Shown: positions 1 to 8,851 of the stretch, piece by piece
How positions within the stretch are numbered: the stretch's first letter is position 1
How the letters are laid out: every line of letters begins with the position of its first letter
Notes under the pieces: model-generated
Databases searched by the model: none
Told to the model about the DNA's origin: nothing
What the model saw: only the letters and a program-made list of their open reading frames with translations
Made by a program: the position numbers and the translations under genes
Assembly (NCBI GenBank): GCA_038238915.1
Contig: JBBSFH010000016.1
Span: 20,955 to 84,954, forward strand
Reading direction: 5' to 3'
DNA length: 64,000 bases
DNA from: JAVVHE01 sp038238915
GTDB lineage: Bacteria > Pseudomonadota > Alphaproteobacteria > Sphingomonadales > Sphingomonadaceae

Positions 1-1273
1 TCAGGCCGATCTTGATCGTGTGGCGCGCGATGCCGAGCAGGTCTTCCACCGCATCGAACAGATCGTTGGCAAACGCCGCCTCGCGCGGCCCGTGCATCTT
101 GGGCTTGACGATGTAGACCGAGCCCGTGCGGCTGTTGAGGCGCGCCTTCAGATCGTAAAGCGCGATCAGGCTGGTGATCACGCAATCGACCTGCCCCTCA
201 AACGCGTCCGCCCCGTCTATGCGCACGGCGGGCGTGGTCATCAGATGGCCGACATTGCGCACGAACATCAGGCTGCGGCCCGGCAGCGTGAGCGGTGTGC
301 CATCGGGTGCGGTGTACGCGCGATCCTCGGCCAGCCGACGCGTCAGCGTGCGCCCGCCCTTCTCGAACGTGTCGGCCAGATCGCCGCGCATCAGCCCGAG
401 CCAGTTCCTGTAAACCAGCGCCTTATCCTCGCCATCGACCGCCGCGACCGAATCCTCCAGATCCATGATCGTGGTCAGCGCCGCTTCAAGCGTCACATCG
501 GCAAGCCCCGCCGGATCGGTCGCGCCGATGGCATGCGTGCGGTCGAGCACGAGTTCGAGGTGCAGGCCGTGGTGGCGCAGCAGGATCGCGCTCGGTGCCG
601 CAGGATCGCCGCGATAGCCGACGAACTGCGCGCTGGCCCCAAGCGCGGAAATCCCCGCGCGCGTGCCCTCGCCGGTGGTGGCGATCAGCCGACCGCCCCG
701 CACCTGATAACCGGTCGCCTCGTCATGGCGCATCACCGCGAGCGGCGCGGCCTCATCGAGGAACGCCTTCGCACGCGCGACCACTTCGACACCGCGTTGG
801 GGGCGGTACGGCCCCGACGGCGGCGGCGAGCCGAGCACATCGGTGCCGTAGAGCGCATCGTATAGCGATCCCCAGCGCGCGTTCGCCGCGTTCAGCGCAT
901 AGCGCGCGTTCGACAGCGGGACGACGAGCTGGGGACCGGCGGTGGTGGCGATCTCGGGATCGACGTTGGTGGTGTCGATGGTGAAGAGGGCGGGTGCGGG
1001 GTCGAGATAGCCTATCTCGCGCAGGAACGCTTCGTGCGCTTGGGGCGCGGGGAGGACGCCGTTCTGCGCGGTCCACCATGTATCGATCTCGGTCTGCAGG
1101 CGCGCGCGTTCGGCGAGGAGTTCGGTGTTGCGCGGCGTGAAGCGGCGTAGAAGGTCGGCGAAGCCTGCGAGGAAGGGTGCGGGATCGAGGTTCAGCCCGG
1201 GGAGGATTTCGTCCACGAGGAGCGCGTGGACCGGCGGGGAAAGTTCGAGACCGGCGGGGGTGGAATGGGTCAT
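1..1273 (-). CDS. glcB: Malate synthase G, N-terminal part (cut by window edge)
   Basis: Condenses glyoxylate with acetyl-CoA to malate in the cytoplasm (glyoxylate shunt or glycolate use). The frame is open from ATG at 1273 to the window edge, about 424 codons of a family usually near 720 residues, so roughly the last 300 residues are missing. Visible family motifs are LEDSVAAVDGEDK near residue 265, RNVGHLMT near 340 (its Arg matches the catalytic Arg known in E. coli MSG) and GSVYIVKPKMHGP near 385. The catalytic Asp and CoA-site Cys of the C-terminal part lie outside the window. The N-terminus has the alpha-helical clasp region typical of isoform G rather than the shorter isoform A. The neighbouring exported protein gene is separated by about 130 bp with no shared operon signal. 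Confidence 0.93.
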   Translation of the reverse strand, partial: MTHSTPAGLELSPPVHALLVDEILPGLNLDPAPFLAGFADLLRRFTPRNTELLAERARLQTEIDTWWTAQNGVLPAPQAHEAFLREIGYLDPAPALFTIDTTNVDPEIATTAGPQLVVPLSNARYALNAANARWGSLYDALYGTDVLGSPPPSGPYRPQRGVEVVARAKAFLDEAAPLAVMRHDEATGYQVRGGRLIATTGEGTRAGISALGASAQFVGYRGDPAAPSAILLRHHGLHLELVLDRTHAIGATDPAGLADVTLEAALTTIMDLEDSVAAVDGEDKALVYRNWLGLMRGDLADTFEKGGRTLTRRLAEDRAYTAPDGTPLTLPGRSLMFVRNVGHLMTTPAVRIDGADAFEGQVDCVITSLIALYDLKARLNSRTGSVYIVKPKMHGPREAAFANDLFDAVEDLLGIARHTIKIGL

Positions 1274-1401
1274 GCGCGGGGGTTTAGCGGGGTGGGGCGC
1301 GGGTGTCTGCCCTTCGTGGGAGGGGGCGGTTAGAGACCTATTGACCATCATCAGGCCCGCTGTCGGCCAATCTCGCTAAGTCAGATGACCCATTACACGG
1401 C

Positions 1402-1878
1402 TTAATGGTGCGGCGTCGTATCAGTCCGGCCCCAAACGGAGGTTTGTATCTTCCATTCGTCGTTTTCGCGAACCAGCGTGAATACCCACGCGCCCTTCTC
1501 GGTGACGGGCTTGCCGAAATAAAGTTCGGTCCATGTCACGGGCATCGAAAAGTACGCATGATCTCCTGTTTGTGAGAATTCTTGCGCGGTGCCCCAATGA
1601 TGTTTGAGTTCGGTAATGCCGTTGAGATGCGCCTTGGCCCCCTTTACCCAAGCGGAAATAGCTGAAGGCCCGGTGAAGACGTAAGGCGGGAAGTTATCGA
1701 CGATGGTAACATTTCTGGCAGAAAAGGCGTTTCTGAGGCCCGATTCATCCTGAGTGTCGACAAACAGGGCTGCTGCATCGGGGTTCTTCATCATTGCCGC
1801 GTTGGGCTGTCGCCCCTGAGCGACGACAGGAGCGGAAGATACGATCAGTGCTGAGGCAAGAACCATCGAGTTGCGCAT
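1402..1878 (-). CDS. Exported NTF2/SnoaL-like protein
   Basis: 158-aa protein starting MRNSMVLASALIVSSAPVVAQG, a clear Sec signal peptide with probable cleavage after VVAQG. The mature part looks like a single NTF2-like (SnoaL/DUF4440-type) cone fold: an N-terminal helix, AISAWVKGAKAHL in the middle, and the closing strands GAWVFTLVRENDEWKIQTSVW. Such proteins are often of unknown ligand or enzyme role, so no reaction is assigned. A longer open frame extends upstream to 2166, but that part overlaps the glutamate dehydrogenase gene and lacks a signal peptide, so ATG 1878 is preferred. It begins only 2 bp after the glutamate dehydrogenase stop codon, which suggests co-transcription or at least coupling. 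Confidence 0.75.
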   Translation of the reverse strand: MRNSMVLASALIVSSAPVVAQGRQPNAAMMKNPDAAALFVDTQDESGLRNAFSARNVTIVDNFPPYVFTGPSAISAWVKGAKAHLNGITELKHHWGTAQEFSQTGDHAYFSMPVTWTELYFGKPVTEKGAWVFTLVRENDEWKIQTSVWGRTDTTPHH

Positions 1879-1880
1879 GC

Positions 1881-4800
1881 CTACCCCCCTAAAGCCGCCC
1901 GCGCCTGCGCCGCGATATGCGCCAGCATCGGCGCAGTTGTCGCCGCCCCGTGCCGCGCGCGCGCGATCGTGCCCGTCACGCGCGCCACGCTTGCCGGATT
2001 GGCCGCCGCCCACGCGTCCGCAGCCGCGGCCGGATCGGTCCCCGGCGGGGCGATGCGGCGGATGAGGGCGAAGCGCAGCTGCTCGAAATCGCGCTCGGCG
2101 CTTGCCACCACCAGCCGCTCCCACGGATCGGCGGGGTTCAGCGCCGCCGCGCGGCCCTTCGCCCAATCGAGCCCCAATGTCTGCCCGATCGCGGTGTAGG
2201 CGCGCGCCACCTGCACCTCGGACGCGTCGATCGTGGCCGCGAGTTCGGCGACCGCGACCGCGCCATCAAGCTCGGTCAGCCGCACGATGCGGTGCACGAT
2301 ATCCGCGTCCGCGCCGAGCTTGCTCAGGCAGTCGGTCAGCCGCGCGATCGCCGCGCGTGGCTCGGCGCGCAGGATGTTGGCAAGATCGGCCTCGATCCGC
2401 GCCACGCCGGGCGCCGCAAGCGCGATCACGCGGCTGGGCGCGAGTTCGCTGTGGTAGGCCCCCAGGATATCCGCCATCTGCAGGCGCAACCCATCGGTCG
2501 CCTCGCCGTACAGCCGGAGCTGAAGCTGCGCGGGCGGCAGCGCATCAAGCGCGGCCCACAGTGCCTCCAGATCGAACAACTGGCGCGCGGCAAGGAACGC
2601 GGCGGCGACGCAGGCGAGGCCCACCCCATGCTCCTCGGCAAGCTGGAACGGCAGCGCGATTCCCGCACGATTGACGAGCGCGTTGGCGAGCGCGGTGCCG
2701 ATGATCTCGCGGCGCAGGCGGTGCGAGCGGATCGAGTCGGGAAAACGCTCCGCCAGCGCGCGCGGGAAGGCGGCGAGCAGATCGGCGTCGAGCAGCGGAT
2801 CGTCGACCACGCTGCTCGCCACCAGCGCCTCGTAAATCGCCATCTTGGCGTGCGCGAGCAGCACGGCCAATTCGGGGCGCACCATCCCCTGCCCCGCCTG
2901 CGCACGCTGCGCGAGCAGATCGTCGGTGGGCAGGCCCTCCACCCGCCGGTCGAGCCGCTTGGCGTCTTCCAGCGTCTGGATCACGCGCTCATAGGCCGGC
3001 ACTGCCTCGGCCCCCTCGCGCTCGGCGACCGAGAGTGCGAGCGTCTGTCTGCGGTTGTCGTCGAGAACATGCGCCGCGACCTCGCCGGTCATCGAGGCGA
3101 GCAAGGTGATGCGATCGGCTTCGGCCAAAACCCCGGCGCGCGCGGGGGTCTGCAGCGCGATCTTGATGTTGACCTCATGGTCGCTCGTATCGACGCCGGC
3201 TGAGTTATCGATGAAATCGGTATTGATCCGCCCGCCCTCGCGCGCGAACGCGATGCGCCCGGCCTGCGTTATGGCGAGGTTCGCCCCTTCGCCGATCACC
3301 TTCACGCGCAGGGTTTCCGCATCCACCCGGTTGGCGTCGTTCGCACGGTCGCCAACGTCTTCGGACGATTCGTCGGCTGACTTTACATAGGTGCCGATGC
3401 CGCCGAACCACAGCAGATCGGCGGGTGCGTTCAGGATCGCCCGCATGAGGTCGCTTGGTGCGAGGGCATCGTCCTCGATACCGAGCGCGGCGCGAACCTG
3501 CGGCGAAAGCGGGATCGATTTCTGGGTGCGCGGGAATATGCCGCCACCGGGGCTGAGAAGCGCGGGATCGTAATCGTCCCACGAGGAGCGCGGCAGCGCG
3601 AACATGCGCGCACGTTCAGCGTGGGAGACCAGGGGATCAGGATCGGGATCGAGGAAGATGTGGCGGTGATCGAAGGCGGCGACCAGCTTGAGCGCGCCCG
3701 ATAACAGCATCCCGTTGCCGAACACGTCGCCCGACATATCGCCCACGCCAACCACGCGCGTCGTCTGCGTCTGCACATCGTGGCCCATCTCGGCGAAATG
3801 GCGCTCTACCGAAATCCAGGCGCCGCGCGCGGTGATGCCCATCACCTTGTGATCGTAGCCGACCGATCCGCCGCTAGCGAATGCGTCCCCCAGCCAGAAA
3901 TCGCGTTCGATCGCCAGGCCGTTGGCGATGTCCGAGAATGTCGCGGTGCCCTTGTCCGCCGCGACCACCAGATAGGGATCGTCCCCATCATGGCGCACCA
4001 CGTCGGCGGGTGGCACGACCGCGCCATCGACGAGGTTATCCGTGATCGACAGCAGCGCGCGGATATAGATGCGGTAGCATTCGGTGCCCTCCGCCAGCCA
4101 CGCGGCGCGATCGCTCGCGGGCGGCAAGATCTTGGGATAGAAGCCACCCTTCGATCCGGTCGGCACGATCACCGCGTTCTTGACGATCTGCGCCTTCAGC
4201 AACCCCAGCACTTCGGTGCGGAAATCGTCGCGCCGGTCGCTCCAGCGCAGGCCGCCTCGCGCCACCGGCCCGGCACGCAGGTGGATGCCCTCGACGCGCG
4301 GCGAATAGACGAAGATTTCGCGGTAAGGTACCGGCGCAGGCAGGCCCGGAATGCCCTTGCTGTCGAACTTGAACGCAAGCGCTTCACGGCCCGACGGCGC
4401 ATACGCATTGGTGCGCAGCATCGCGGTGATCGCGGAGAGGTAGAAGCGCAGCACCCGGTCGTCGTCGATCGACTCGACTTCGGCGAGTGCGGCCACCACT
4501 GCCTCACGCGCGGCGGCCTCAGTGGCGGTGTGCCCCGCCTCTGCGGGATCGAAGCGCGTGCGGAACAGCGTGAGCAGATCGCGCGTGGTCGCCGCGTTGC
4601 GCAGGAGCGCGCCGACAACCGTCGCCATCGTCAGGCTGGTGCCCGCCTGTCGCATATACCGGTAAATCGCGCGGAAACCGTCGACCGCACCCGCATCGAG
4701 CCCGGCGGTGACCACCAGCGCGTTGAACAGATCATTCTCATGCGCCCCGTTCAGCACCGCCTTCAACGCGGGGCCGATGCGCGCTTCGAGATCGTCGGTA

Positions 4801-6626
4801 TCCAGATCCGCTCCCTGCGGCAGTTCGATCAGGAAATCGTGGATCCAGCCGCGCCGATCCGTATCCACGTCGAACGGATATTCCTCGATCACGCGGAAGC
4901 CGAAATTCTCGAGCACGGGCACCGCGTTGGAAAGCGGAATGATCGTTTCCAGATGGTAGATCTTGAGGCGAAGCTGGCCCGGCGCGTCCTCGGTCCGCCG
5001 ATACAGGTGCACATTATGCTCGCCCGCGTGATTCAGTTCGGTCAGCCGCAGGATATCGTCCGCCGCCTCGCTCGCACTGAACTGCGCGCGGTAGCTGGTG
5101 GAGAAAATACGCGCCTGGGTGAGCGCGATGCGCGCGGCGCGGGTGTGGCCGACGCGTGCGGACAATTCGACCTCGAGGGCCTCGTCCCAGCCGCGAACCA
5201 GTTCGAGCACGCGCTTGTTCAGCGCCGGCTCGTCGAATTGCGGCACCCGACCCCCGTCCAGCCCGAACACATACTGGATGCGCGCCAGCCCGTCCGAGCG
5301 CAGCTCGACGTCGAAGTGATCGAGCCCTGCGCCGACTTCGCGTTCGAGCATCGCGCCGATGAGATGGCGGATTTCGGCGGTGTAGACGTCGCGTGGAATG
5401 TAGACGAGCGCGGACACCTGCCGTCCGAACGGATCCGCCCGGATGAAGAGTTTTGGACGCGGCCGATCGAGCAGTGACAAAAGGCCGAGCGCCATTTCGC
5501 GCAGGCGATCGGCGGGCACCTGGAACAGCTCGTCGCGCGGGAAGCTCTCGAGCACGTGAACCAGCGCCTTGCCGTTATGCCCGCGCGGATCGAAGCCGAG
5601 ATCGTGGATCACCTGGCCCACCCGTCTGCGCAGCAGCGGAATCGTTCGCGGCGACATGTGGAGCGCAGCGGACGTGAACAGCCCGATGAAGCGATCTTCG
5701 CCGACGATGCGCCCAGCCGCATCGTAGCGCGCCACCGAGATATAATCGCAGTTGACCCGCCGGTGGACGGTGGAAACGAGATCGCTCTTCGCCACCAGCA
5801 GCGCGCGCGTGCGCGCCACGAATTGCGCGACGGGCTCGGCATGATCGTCCGGCCCCACGCCGTGCCAGATGCGCCGCGCGGGATCGCGCAGCAGGCCGAA
5901 GCCGCCGGGCTCGCGTTCGAGCAGCGGCGCGTCTTCGCTACCTGTGAGCCGGTAGCTGCACGTGCCGAGCAGCGTGAAATGATCCCCGGCGAGCCATTCG
6001 AGGAAAGCGATGTCTTCGGCGAGCACGTGCGGCGGTGCCGGAGGGGCCATATCGTGCAGGCGACGCGCGGCGGTGCGCACCGCCTCGGTCATCGGCTGCC
6101 AGTCGGCAACCGCGCTGCGCACGTCGGCGAGAACCTGCGTCACATCGTCGAGCAGGCGCTGGCGCGCACCACCTGCGGCGCGTTCCATCTCGATCAGGAT
6201 GACGCTTTCGCGGTGGCAGCCCGGCGCGGGCGCGGAGCCGTGTGCGCCCTGCGGCGGCGCGGTGAGCGCGCCCGAGGAGTCGCGTGTCACGTCGATCACC
6301 GGGTGCAGCAGCCGGTGCGATTCGAGCCCCGCTGCCGCGACCGCGAGGCTGAGCGAATCGACAAGGAAGGGCATGTCGTCGTTGACCACCACCATCGTCA
6401 TGCGGCGCGTCGCGGTTCCGCCATCGCCGTGACGTTCGAGCAGGATTGCGGGGGTTTCAGGCGTGCGTGTCGCAGCCGCCTGCGCGGCGAGCGTCGCCAT
6501 CGCGGCCATATGTTGGGGCGTGAGGGACTCGATCTCACCGGGCGCGGCGCCGTGGATCAGGGCGGTGGCGAACGCGTCGACGATCGCGGGGGTGGGGGCC
6601 AAGGCTACGGTCTTTCGCGGGAACAT
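1881..6626 (-). CDS. NAD-specific glutamate dehydrogenase, large (1600-aa) type
   Basis: Oxidative deamination of glutamate to 2-oxoglutarate with NAD, a cytoplasmic catabolic enzyme of the large bacterial NAD-GDH family (Bac_GDH; GdhZ of Caulobacter and GdhB of Pseudomonas are examples). 1581 aa from ATG 6626, matching the usual 1550-1650 aa. The N-terminal half carries the ACT-like regulatory regions. The catalytic core is seen around residues 785-830 (GGLRWSDRRDDFRTEVLGLL, then PTGSKGGFYPK), and the dinucleotide-binding segment near residue 960 (GVGDMSGDVFGNGMLLS). The frame is open 52 codons further upstream, but that extension has no homology-like content and the family begins near MFPRKTVAL. 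Large antisense frames on the plus strand are shadows of its high-GC codon use. Confidence 0.96.
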   Translation of the reverse strand: MFPRKTVALAPTPAIVDAFATALIHGAAPGEIESLTPQHMAAMATLAAQAAATRTPETPAILLERHGDGGTATRRMTMVVVNDDMPFLVDSLSLAVAAAGLESHRLLHPVIDVTRDSSGALTAPPQGAHGSAPAPGCHRESVILIEMERAAGGARQRLLDDVTQVLADVRSAVADWQPMTEAVRTAARRLHDMAPPAPPHVLAEDIAFLEWLAGDHFTLLGTCSYRLTGSEDAPLLEREPGGFGLLRDPARRIWHGVGPDDHAEPVAQFVARTRALLVAKSDLVSTVHRRVNCDYISVARYDAAGRIVGEDRFIGLFTSAALHMSPRTIPLLRRRVGQVIHDLGFDPRGHNGKALVHVLESFPRDELFQVPADRLREMALGLLSLLDRPRPKLFIRADPFGRQVSALVYIPRDVYTAEIRHLIGAMLEREVGAGLDHFDVELRSDGLARIQYVFGLDGGRVPQFDEPALNKRVLELVRGWDEALEVELSARVGHTRAARIALTQARIFSTSYRAQFSASEAADDILRLTELNHAGEHNVHLYRRTEDAPGQLRLKIYHLETIIPLSNAVPVLENFGFRVIEEYPFDVDTDRRGWIHDFLIELPQGADLDTDDLEARIGPALKAVLNGAHENDLFNALVVTAGLDAGAVDGFRAIYRYMRQAGTSLTMATVVGALLRNAATTRDLLTLFRTRFDPAEAGHTATEAAAREAVVAALAEVESIDDDRVLRFYLSAITAMLRTNAYAPSGREALAFKFDSKGIPGLPAPVPYREIFVYSPRVEGIHLRAGPVARGGLRWSDRRDDFRTEVLGLLKAQIVKNAVIVPTGSKGGFYPKILPPASDRAAWLAEGTECYRIYIRALLSITDNLVDGAVVPPADVVRHDGDDPYLVVAADKGTATFSDIANGLAIERDFWLGDAFASGGSVGYDHKVMGITARGAWISVERHFAEMGHDVQTQTTRVVGVGDMSGDVFGNGMLLSGALKLVAAFDHRHIFLDPDPDPLVSHAERARMFALPRSSWDDYDPALLSPGGGIFPRTQKSIPLSPQVRAALGIEDDALAPSDLMRAILNAPADLLWFGGIGTYVKSADESSEDVGDRANDANRVDAETLRVKVIGEGANLAITQAGRIAFAREGGRINTDFIDNSAGVDTSDHEVNIKIALQTPARAGVLAEADRITLLASMTGEVAAHVLDDNRRQTLALSVAEREGAEAVPAYERVIQTLEDAKRLDRRVEGLPTDDLLAQRAQAGQGMVRPELAVLLAHAKMAIYEALVASSVVDDPLLDADLLAAFPRALAERFPDSIRSHRLRREIIGTALANALVNRAGIALPFQLAEEHGVGLACVAAAFLAARQLFDLEALWAALDALPPAQLQLRLYGEATDGLRLQMADILGAYHSELAPSRVIALAAPGVARIEADLANILRAEPRAAIARLTDCLSKLGADADIVHRIVRLTELDGAVAVAELAATIDASEVQVARAYTAIGQTLGLDWAKGRAAALNPADPWERLVVASAERDFEQLRFALIRRIAPPGTDPAAAADAWAAANPASVARVTGTIARARHGAATTAPMLAHIAAQARAALGG

Positions 6627-6834
6627 GTCGGCAATCCGATGTCCCCGGCTATGCTCCGCGCGCGAAAGCCTCGCAAGCCAGAGTCGGCACGCGCGGGAGA
6701 TCACTCGATCGACCGCCCATTCTTCCGGGTGAGCGGGCGCGATGCTGCGTGCCGCACAGGCGCGTCCTCGGGCATTCGACAAAAAAACGTGCGCGTGACC
6801 AGCCGGTCACGCGCACGGTCGTTCTTCGGTCGTC

Positions 6835-8508
6835 TTAACGCGCGCGCCGACGCAGCATAAGCCCGGCGATACCCAGACCGAACAGCGCAAGCGTTGCGGG
6901 CTCGGGAGTGGGCAGCAGTTCGGTAATCACCGTATTCCAGCGCCCCGAGTTGGGCGAATAGAAGGGCGACAGCGGATTGCGCAATCCTGGATATTCCTGG
7001 AACAACCACCAGGAGCCCGAAGTCGCATCATACTGGATCTGGGAATAATCTCCGTACCGATTACGCGAGCCATTGAAGGTGGTGATATATCCGGGATCGA
7101 ACCCCGTTTTCAGCAGCAGCGGCGAATCGCAGTGCGACGCCCCGGTGGCGGCATTGAAGCTGCACTCGCTCGCGTAAGCCCCGAGCCTCTGCCGCTCGCC
7201 CGATCCAGTATAGGCGAGGACGAAGCGCCGCCCGGTGGCATCTGGTGCGATCGAGCTATAGGCGAAATCGAGGTTGGGATTGGTGATATGCCCCTCGCTG
7301 ACCACCGCATTCGTGCGCGCATCAATGACGAACCAACTGACCGAATTGCTGATGCTTGGCGAACCATTCTGGCTCTCGCTGTAAGCATGCGTCCCGAAGA
7401 TGTAGTTGCCTACCTGAGTAAGCGAGGAGCCGATCCGGTCATCGCCATTGTCGACCAGCGGATGCGGACGGTTGAACGGATCGAGCGCCCGGAGCGCGGC
7501 GACGTCGATCGGCTGGCGACCACCGGCAGGATCGCCATCGTATGCGATCGGGATCGCGCCTTCCACCGCGCGCCCGGCATATTGGCCAGCAGCGTTGAAA
7601 ACGAGATCGGCCGCATTCGCCTGATTATAGGCGACCGCCGAAATACCGATCAGCTTCTGCGATTCCGTACCGGGAAACGTGCCCGTATAGCTGCTGGCAT
7701 TATTCACCGGCTGAACCGCAAAGCCATAAGCCGCCGGACTGCGCCCTTCGATCTTGGTCAGATTCGCAGTCGTTGGCGTCCCCAGCAACAAGTCCGCTTT
7801 GGGTAGCGTGAAAATCGATATACTCTGAAAGCTGGTTGCGTCGAAATCATTGGTAGTGACTGTCACCGCGTTATGCGACACACCCAGCGTCGGGAAATCA
7901 CCGAAATTGCTCCGCGTGGTGTTGAACTGTACCGCCTTGAACCCATCGAGCGGGTTGCTCGTGTTCGAGACCAGAATGTAGATCGGATTGTTGGGGTTGG
8001 CGCTCGGCGCGTCCGGGCCGGTGCCCTCGCCGTTCGCGCCCAGCTTGACCGGCGTGGGGACCGGATCGGCGAGGCCCGCATCGCCAAGCTTGCCAAAGAT
8101 TGCGGCGTTGCGTGTCGGCGAAGTGGTTGGACCCGCCGGACCGCGATTTTCGAACACGCCGAAGAAGCGGTTCGTTGCGGGATCGTACGTCAGACGCGGA
8201 TCGAACGGATTTCCTGCGACCTGAGCAGCGGGAATGCCTGCAGCAATCAGGAAATCTCCGGTTTGCTGGTACGAGAGCCTGGTGCCCGATTTGTCGAAGA
8301 TGCCAACGCCGCCGTTGGTAAACTGGATTACGTGCGTCGACGAAACCGCACCCGCCATATCGGGCGGGATCGTCGCGAAGCCGCCCGAGGCTGCGATGTA
8401 GTCTCGTAATGAAACGCCATCGAACTGCGTCGCGATCGGTCCCGCGAACGCCGTGCTCACGGTCGCCACTGCTCCAACGAGCACGGCGGAACTCAAAAAT
8501 CTTTTCAT
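6835..8508 (-). CDS. PEP-CTERM exported beta-propeller-like protein (paralogue of 56808-58325)
   Basis: 557 aa. Starts MKRFLSSAVLVGAVATVSTAFAG, a Sec signal peptide. It ends TPEPATLALFGLGIAGLMLRRRAR, a textbook PEP-CTERM signal (PEP motif, hydrophobic helix, Arg cluster) for exosortase-dependent processing. The body contains propeller-like blades with recurring phrases such as FGDFPTLGV, IFTLPKADLL and NRYGDYSQIQYDATSGSWW, shared with the second copy at 56808-58325, which lacks the PEP-CTERM tail. Function unknown; likely a cell-surface or matrix protein. ATG 8508 is preceded by GAGGGAG, an excellent ribosome binding site, which lies inside a conserved hairpin described separately. An upstream in-frame start at 8577 would put that leader inside the coding region and was rejected. 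Confidence 0.88.
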   Translation of the reverse strand: MKRFLSSAVLVGAVATVSTAFAGPIATQFDGVSLRDYIAASGGFATIPPDMAGAVSSTHVIQFTNGGVGIFDKSGTRLSYQQTGDFLIAAGIPAAQVAGNPFDPRLTYDPATNRFFGVFENRGPAGPTTSPTRNAAIFGKLGDAGLADPVPTPVKLGANGEGTGPDAPSANPNNPIYILVSNTSNPLDGFKAVQFNTTRSNFGDFPTLGVSHNAVTVTTNDFDATSFQSISIFTLPKADLLLGTPTTANLTKIEGRSPAAYGFAVQPVNNASSYTGTFPGTESQKLIGISAVAYNQANAADLVFNAAGQYAGRAVEGAIPIAYDGDPAGGRQPIDVAALRALDPFNRPHPLVDNGDDRIGSSLTQVGNYIFGTHAYSESQNGSPSISNSVSWFVIDARTNAVVSEGHITNPNLDFAYSSIAPDATGRRFVLAYTGSGERQRLGAYASECSFNAATGASHCDSPLLLKTGFDPGYITTFNGSRNRYGDYSQIQYDATSGSWWLFQEYPGLRNPLSPFYSPNSGRWNTVITELLPTPEPATLALFGLGIAGLMLRRRAR

Positions 8509-8514
8509 AAATGC

Positions 8515-8600
8515 TGCTCCCTCAAGGCGCGGGAGCGTGATTTGCCTGAACCCCCCGCGACGACTCAATTCGACCATGGATCGGAACGAAATGAAAGGGG
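8515..8600 (-). promoter_or_regulatory. Conserved two-state 5-prime leader of a PEP-CTERM gene (copy A)
   Basis: Read on the minus strand, GCTCCC (8521-8516 complement of the GGGAGC arm at 8531-8536) can pair with GGGAGC just before ATG 8508, burying the Shine-Dalgarno sequence. A G-rich block at 8558-8551 (GCGGGGGG) can instead pair with the CTCCCGCG segment, which would free the Shine-Dalgarno. The 44-base block 8515-8558 matches 11414-11457 at 34 of 44 positions, with differences confined to loops. A second block (8575-8600) matches 11475-11500 at 21 of 26. The architecture is that of a translational switch (riboswitch, protein-binding leader or thermosensor), but the ligand is unknown. 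The rest of the 343-bp gap (8509-8851) holds a small hairpin at 8660-8677 and the terminator at 8800-8825. Confidence 0.6.
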
Positions 8601-8799
8601 TCGAAACGAATTTTTTTGCTGTGTTACCGACTTGACCCGCAGGCCCATCTGAGGGACCTGCCCATCTTAATATGGGCTAATTTACCGAAGCGACTTGGCT
8701 GCCCACCGCGGCGCGCCCCCGGGATCGACCGTTATCAGCCCCCCGTGCGCGCCAATCGGGGAAAGACAAACGCTCGTTCCCGGCCCAAAATGGGAAAGA

Positions 8800-8825
8800 G
8801 CCGCCCGCACGAGTGCGCGGACGGC
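8800..8825 (-). terminator. Probable intrinsic terminator of the S53 protease gene
   Basis: Nine-base stem (8800-8808 with 8817-8825, one G-T wobble) starting 26 bp after the protease stop codon, followed on the minus strand by CTCTTTCCC, a weak T run. Position fits termination of the minus-strand transcript. Confidence 0.5.
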
Positions 8826-8851
8826 CCTTCCAGCCTCGGAGACGACAGGGT

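Noticed and set aside
20..865. 281-codon plus-strand frame over the start of the window
   Set aside because: Arg/Ala/His-rich shadow of the malate synthase gene on the other strand; no start context or family motif.
8515..8600. Cyclic-di-GMP (GEMM) riboswitch in the PEP-CTERM leader
   Set aside because: Lacks the conserved GEMM core and tetraloop-receptor elements; structure is a simple two-helix switch.
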